64,000 nucleotides of DNA from CAYXFD01 sp964464175 (lineage in GTDB: Bacteria; Cloacimonadota; Cloacimonadia; Cloacimonadales; JAJBBL01): the NCBI GenBank assembly GCA_964464175.1, contig CAYXFD010000001.1, positions 186,001 through 250,000 of the forward strand, read 5' to 3'. The position numbers and the translations under genes are program-made. Below, one piece after another: positions 61,004 through 64,000 of the stretch (position 1 is the stretch's first letter; each line of letters opens with the position of its first letter). The notes below the pieces were generated by a model. It saw only the letters and a program-made list of their open reading frames with translations. It did no database searches and was not told where the DNA came from.

Positions 61004-61867
61004 TATCCGCTCTTCTCCGGTAATCTCAGCCTTTCCGCCGATACTGATCCTTTTATCGTTCTCTATTCTGATAAGTAAGACTCCACCACGGCGGGATAAC
61101 TGCCTGGCTTTCATATTGCTGCGGTATAAAATCTTTTGCCAATAAGGTCCTAAGAGGGTATGAGCCGAACCGGTAACCGGATCTTCCATTATCCCTGCCC
61201 AGGGGTCAAAGAAACGTGAAACAAAATCGTAAGCAGGGTCATCGGAAAGTGAAGTAATGCAGATACCGGTGATTCCGGGAATCCTGATTCCCTTTAAGAG
61301 AGGGTAGTTAGGAGAAACCTCCCTGACCATCTCTTCATTCCTGAGCCGAATCAGAAGATATCCCGTTTTTTCACCCAATACCACCGTTTCATAGTTTTCC
61401 AGCCCCAGAGCTGCTAACAGATTTTCGGGCAGATTATATGCTTGAGGGATATCAAGCGGAAAATCGAGCATAAACCTGTCTTCTTCTCTGTAAACAATAA
61501 GCTTGCCACTCTCTGAATAGAATATTCCTTTCTTTGCGGTTTGTTCATTTTGGAAAAGGAGAGCTGCTGCTGCCAGGGTTGCATGTCCACACAAGGGAAC
61601 TTCAGTAAGAGTAGTAAACCAGCGGATATAATAAACAGGAATAGTCCTCTTCGCGGAAACAAGCCGGGAAAACCTTCTCAGGATGCCACCGCTGTTCTCT
61701 GCCTCTTTGACCGGATACAAAAAAGCAGTCTCCGAAAATCCCATCCGAAGGGCAATTTTTTGCATCAAAGCTGAACTCAATTCCTTGTCGGTAAAGAGAA
61801 CTCCGGCTGGATTACCTTCCGTACCCTCACCGGCAAAGGAGTTTACTTTACTAACGACAAAATCCAC
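60992..61867 (-). CDS. PhzF family isomerase/epimerase-like protein
   Basis: This 291-residue protein has the diaminopimelate epimerase-like fold of PhzF. Conserved parts are VNSFAGEGTEGNPAGVLF, the catalytic glutamate in MGFSETAF (Glu about residue 46), PLCGHATLAAAALLF, and DPVTGSAHTLLGPYW. The substrate is unknown; phenazine synthesis is not implied, because this family is widespread. It converges with mnhD and overlaps it by 12 bases, and its start overlaps the upstream gene's stop. Confidence 0.9.
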   Translation of the reverse strand: MDFVVSKVNSFAGEGTEGNPAGVLFTDKELSSALMQKIALRMGFSETAFLYPVKEAENSGGILRRFSRLVSAKRTIPVYYIRWFTTLTEVPLCGHATLAAAALLFQNEQTAKKGIFYSESGKLIVYREEDRFMLDFPLDIPQAYNLPENLLAALGLENYETVVLGEKTGYLLIRLRNEEMVREVSPNYPLLKGIRIPGITGICITSLSDDPAYDFVSRFFDPWAGIMEDPVTGSAHTLLGPYWQKILYRSNMKARQLSRRGGVLLIRIENDKRISIGGKAEITGEERISIV

Positions 61868-62607
61868 TATTCCAAATCCTCTGCAGGGTAATGCCAGTAA
61901 TCTGAGTAGCTGATCCGGGTTGTGTTAGTCATTCTCTTCAGGAGAAACCTGATCTCTACGGTTGTCAGCAGTTCTCCTTCCACCCATTCATTTGTTTCCG
62001 GATTAAAGGCAAAACTTCTTTCAACATGGATATTTCTGATAAAGCGGGGTGTCTTATCCATTTCAAAATCAAGATATATGGGAGCGCCGCTATCTTCATC
62101 AAGCCAGACCGAACCGGTAAAAATAACATCCTTGTCATCCTGTCCGGCAGTTGTATAATTAACCTGATATTCCCTGCAGATAAAACCGTCGATGATCTGT
62201 CTCTCTTCAGTCAATTTGATCCTGAGTTTATCCCCGATCTCCGTGAAAAATAACCCTTCCCGCTTCGGAGTATAGTCTTTCTGCATTAAACTCTCTACCA
62301 TTCTGTCATTATCAGGATGATCGGATCCTTCGCCATCAGTCTTCTGCTCTTGTAAAATATTGATTATTCTTCCTTCCTCATCCAGTTGATGAAGGATAAT
62401 AACATCACTATTCTGGATGATCTCTTCTGATTTGTCATCAACTGTTTCCATCTCCTGGCGAGTCTTTCCCGGTACTAAACCGAGATTAACCTCGGCAATA
62501 ATCTGAGCTTTAAGCCAGAGCGAGTATTCTTCGTTGGAGAAGAGATTGGAAGTTATTAAGATTAGCAAAAGAACCAATGGAATGTAAATGTTAAGTTTCA
62601 TTTTCAT
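61867..62607 (-). CDS. secreted protein of unknown function
   Basis: The 246-residue protein has a signal peptide (residues about 1-25, LNIYIPLVLLLILITSNLFS) and a mature part of mostly beta strands with an acidic segment (GEGSDHPDNDRM). The ending FIRNIHVERSFAFNPETNEWVEGELLTTVEIRFLL resembles periplasmic outer-membrane-linked beta proteins, but I do not recognise the family. It shares one base with the PhzF-like gene and may be coupled to it. A second in-frame ATG (62601) has an equally good GGGAG site. It lies next to the 62-bp palindrome. Confidence 0.65.
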   Translation of the reverse strand: MKMKLNIYIPLVLLLILITSNLFSNEEYSLWLKAQIIAEVNLGLVPGKTRQEMETVDDKSEEIIQNSDVIILHQLDEEGRIINILQEQKTDGEGSDHPDNDRMVESLMQKDYTPKREGLFFTEIGDKLRIKLTEERQIIDGFICREYQVNYTTAGQDDKDVIFTGSVWLDEDSGAPIYLDFEMDKTPRFIRNIHVERSFAFNPETNEWVEGELLTTVEIRFLLKRMTNTTRISYSDYWHYPAEDLE

Positions 62608-62965
62608 CTCCCTTCCTTGAGATTAGAACTTTTGCTTTCAACCTCTTTAAGCAGAGTATTTTGACAAGCTTTTTTCCCGGCTGCTGCCGAATAATCATTA
62701 CTGAGGATTATGATAGTTATACCATAAGTTTACCAGAGAGTATCACTACAGTCGGCTCGAGCCGACTGTAGTGATACTCTCTGGTAAACCGGTGATATAC
62801 CTCTGTTTTCTCAGCCCGAAAAAAGAGGAACAGGAGAGGGCAATTTCATGTTTTTACCGATGGGCAAGCCGCATTCTTTAAAGATGGATAGTAATAGCGG
62901 ATTAATATTGACAGGCATTTCCTGTCCGGGAGAAGTTTGTCCAGCAAAGATATAGGAGAGGGGAG
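62608..62965. other. divergent intergenic region with perfect palindrome
   Basis: This 358-base gap between divergent genes holds the 62-bp perfect palindrome at 62728-62789 and nothing else I can name. No convincing promoter pair was seen for either neighbour. Confidence 0.5.
62728..62789. repeat. 62-bp perfect palindrome (31-bp arms, no loop)
   Basis: The left arm 62728-62758 (GTTTACCAGAGAG... ending GGCTC) is the exact reverse complement of the right arm 62759-62789 (GAGCC... ending GGTAAAC), with a CTCGAG centre. Bases 62762-62791 match 27301-27330 at 26 of 30 positions, so it is one copy of a small repeat family. As RNA it would form a long hairpin with a tiny loop on either strand. Confidence 0.9.
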
Positions 62966-63754
62966 ATGAATAAAGCATTAGTGTTAAAGGAAATCCGCAA
63001 CTTTTTCGAGAAAAACAGCGATGAGGCAATTGTAAAGAAGTACAGCTGGTATTTTAAGGAGGGATATGATGCTTACGGTATTGATAAAGAAACGCTGAAG
63101 GAATTAACGGATCTTTTGATTGCTAAGCACTTCAGAGAATGGAGTTTAAAGGATATCTTCTCATTAGGTAATGAGCTGATGGCTTCCGGGAAATACGAGG
63201 AAGCGAGTTTAGTGATCGTCTTCCTGACTCTCTATAGAAACGAACATATCAAGTCAACGAAAAGGAAGAAGACCGATGAGAAGGGAGCAGGAGATTCGAT
63301 AGCTGCAATTGACAGAGAAGTATTCGAACGTCTCAAGTTCTGGTTTGATCAAGACATAAGAAATTGGGCTCATAGCGACGTGATATGTTCCGAACTGCTT
63401 TCTAAATTTTTAACGGCAGGGAGCATTGATCTATTCGCTTATGAATCATGGAAATCATCAGCATCGAAATGGACAAGGAGAGCGGTACCGGTCAGTATGA
63501 TAGCTCTGTTGAAGAGAGAAGACGATTACCGTTTTTTACTCGATTTCATCGATTCGCTGATGCTGGATAGCGAGAAGCCTGTCCAGCAGGGGTTGGGATG
63601 GTTTTTAAGAGAAACCTGGAAAAGAGAGCCTGAGCTTGTGGAAGATTACCTCATGAAATGGCGGCAGACTGCCCCGAGAGTAATATTTCAATATGCTACC
63701 GAGAAAATGGATAAAGAAAGAAGAGTAAGATTCCGGAGAGAAAAAAGTAAATAA
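62966..63754 (+). CDS. AlkD-like DNA alkylation repair protein (HEAT-like)
   Basis: The 262-residue all-helical protein resembles AlkD/AlkC-like DNA glycosylases (PF08713). Conserved stretches are the WAHSDVICSELLSKFL helix, WTRRAVPVSMIALLKRE and QQGLGWFLRETWKREPELVEDYLMKWR, then the basic C-terminal stretch. AlkD removes bulky or positively charged alkylated bases. The catalytic aspartate appears as SD in HSD, but a residue-level match would need an alignment. The start has AGGAGAGGGGAG. It is divergent from the secreted protein gene. Confidence 0.85.
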   Translation: MNKALVLKEIRNFFEKNSDEAIVKKYSWYFKEGYDAYGIDKETLKELTDLLIAKHFREWSLKDIFSLGNELMASGKYEEASLVIVFLTLYRNEHIKSTKRKKTDEKGAGDSIAAIDREVFERLKFWFDQDIRNWAHSDVICSELLSKFLTAGSIDLFAYESWKSSASKWTRRAVPVSMIALLKREDDYRFLLDFIDSLMLDSEKPVQQGLGWFLRETWKREPELVEDYLMKWRQTAPRVIFQYATEKMDKERRVRFRREKSK

Positions 63755-63814
63755 AACTTGATAAATATTGAGGGTACAAAAGAATAAGTTCTCAATGCGA
63801 TAGGAGTGAAGATT

Positions 63815-64000
63815 ATGGATAGAGAACAATTAACCGGATTACTGGAAATTGCCATACAGAGAGAAATCGAGGCGTATGACTTCTATACAAAAGTAGCTGC
63901 CTCCTTTAAGGATAAAGCTTTAGTTATGATATTTTCCGAGTTAGCCCAGGAAGAACAGAGCCACAGAAATCTTCTGGAAACATTTTTAACCCATCCGGAA
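63815..64000 (+). CDS. rubrerythrin/ferritin-like protein, N-terminal part
   Basis: The gene starts at ATG 63815 (TAGGAGTGAAG upstream) and runs off the window. The 62 visible residues begin MDREQLTGLLEIAIQREIEAYDFY and include a second helix with ELAQEEQSHRNLLETF. The E-x6-Y and E-E-x2-H patterns are the iron-binding motifs of rubrerythrin-type ferritin-like proteins, which reduce peroxide in anaerobes. The C-terminal part, and any rubredoxin domain, lie outside the window. Confidence 0.85.
   Translation, partial: MDREQLTGLLEIAIQREIEAYDFYTKVAASFKDKALVMIFSELAQEEQSHRNLLETFLTHPE

Noticed and set aside
62728..62789. Ordinary intrinsic terminator
   Set aside because: The stem is far longer than usual, has no loop or T-run, and lies between divergent genes where no transcript should end.

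Overview
The window is a gene-dense bacterial chromosome segment of about 42% GC by eye. It carries 59 protein genes I can support, two of them cut by the window edges, one possible mini-ORF and two tRNA genes. It has no phage, insertion sequence or CRISPR array. The best taxonomic guess is a fermentative, anaerobic, diderm member of the FCB group, close to Candidatus Cloacimonadota. This is inference. It rests on two secreted proteins with NYPNPFNP-type C-terminal sorting tails, lipoprotein machinery (lgt, lnt) with outer-membrane-style polysaccharide export, a B12-dependent methylmalonyl-CoA mutase, a MutL/GlmL-type ASKHA protein and an Mbh/Mrp-type cation antiporter.

Layout. 1-2100: tail of an ABC-2 permease, the methylmalonyl-CoA mutase large subunit and tRNA-Pro(CGG). 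2100-6100: a Gfo/Idh/MocA dehydrogenase, asnS and rmuC. 6200-12060: a heat-shock operon hrcA-grpE-dnaK-dnaJ-rsmE behind a TTGACA promoter flanked by two CIRCE-type operators. 12200-18000: envelope and redox genes (FMN-binding protein, patatin, sorted beta-rich protein, OsmC, TlpA-like thioredoxin), then tcdA and tatD. 18000-23000: tRNA-Leu with an unusual AAG anticodon downstream of secG, a secreted transglutaminase-like protein, and a regulator-like protein joining an alpha-CTD-like and a sigma-region-4-like domain. 23100-26230: the two class I fumarase subunits plus malic enzyme behind a palindromic operator candidate. 26300-34420: NapH-like ferredoxin membrane protein, rsgA, nadK, recN, a coiled-coil membrane protein, nfeD, eno and a strong terminator.

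34468-37864 (minus): a three-gene unit of a barrel-sandwich/KOW protein, MutL/GlmL and a small basic protein. 37900-44580 (minus): comF, purQ, purS, pssA, a degenerate phosphatidylserine decarboxylase-like gene, purB, a lipoprotein, lgt and a lone etfB. 44600-47870 (minus): surface polysaccharide genes. 48240-52910 (minus): MerR, lnt, a beta-propeller lipoprotein and recJ. 53364-55802 (minus): an Omp28/FN3 protein with a sorting tail.

56240-61003 (plus) is the most unusual region. It is a complete set of Mbh A-H-like (Mrp E, F, G, split A tail, B, C, D) membrane subunits with no hydrogenase genes and no large MrpA. Two soluble genes sit in its middle, one resembling PTS EIIA and one weakly resembling PII-type proteins. 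This looks like a cation/proton antiporter with built-in regulators. The window closes with a PhzF-like protein, a secreted protein, an AlkD-like protein and the start of a rubrerythrin-like gene.

How the genes work together. The mutase, fumarase and malic enzyme fit a methylmalonyl-CoA/succinate-fumarate-malate-pyruvate route for propionate or amino-acid metabolism. MutL may service a B12 mutase. The antiporter module would couple sodium and proton gradients. A 62-bp perfect palindrome at 62728-62789 has a diverged relative at 27266-27329; both lie between divergent genes.
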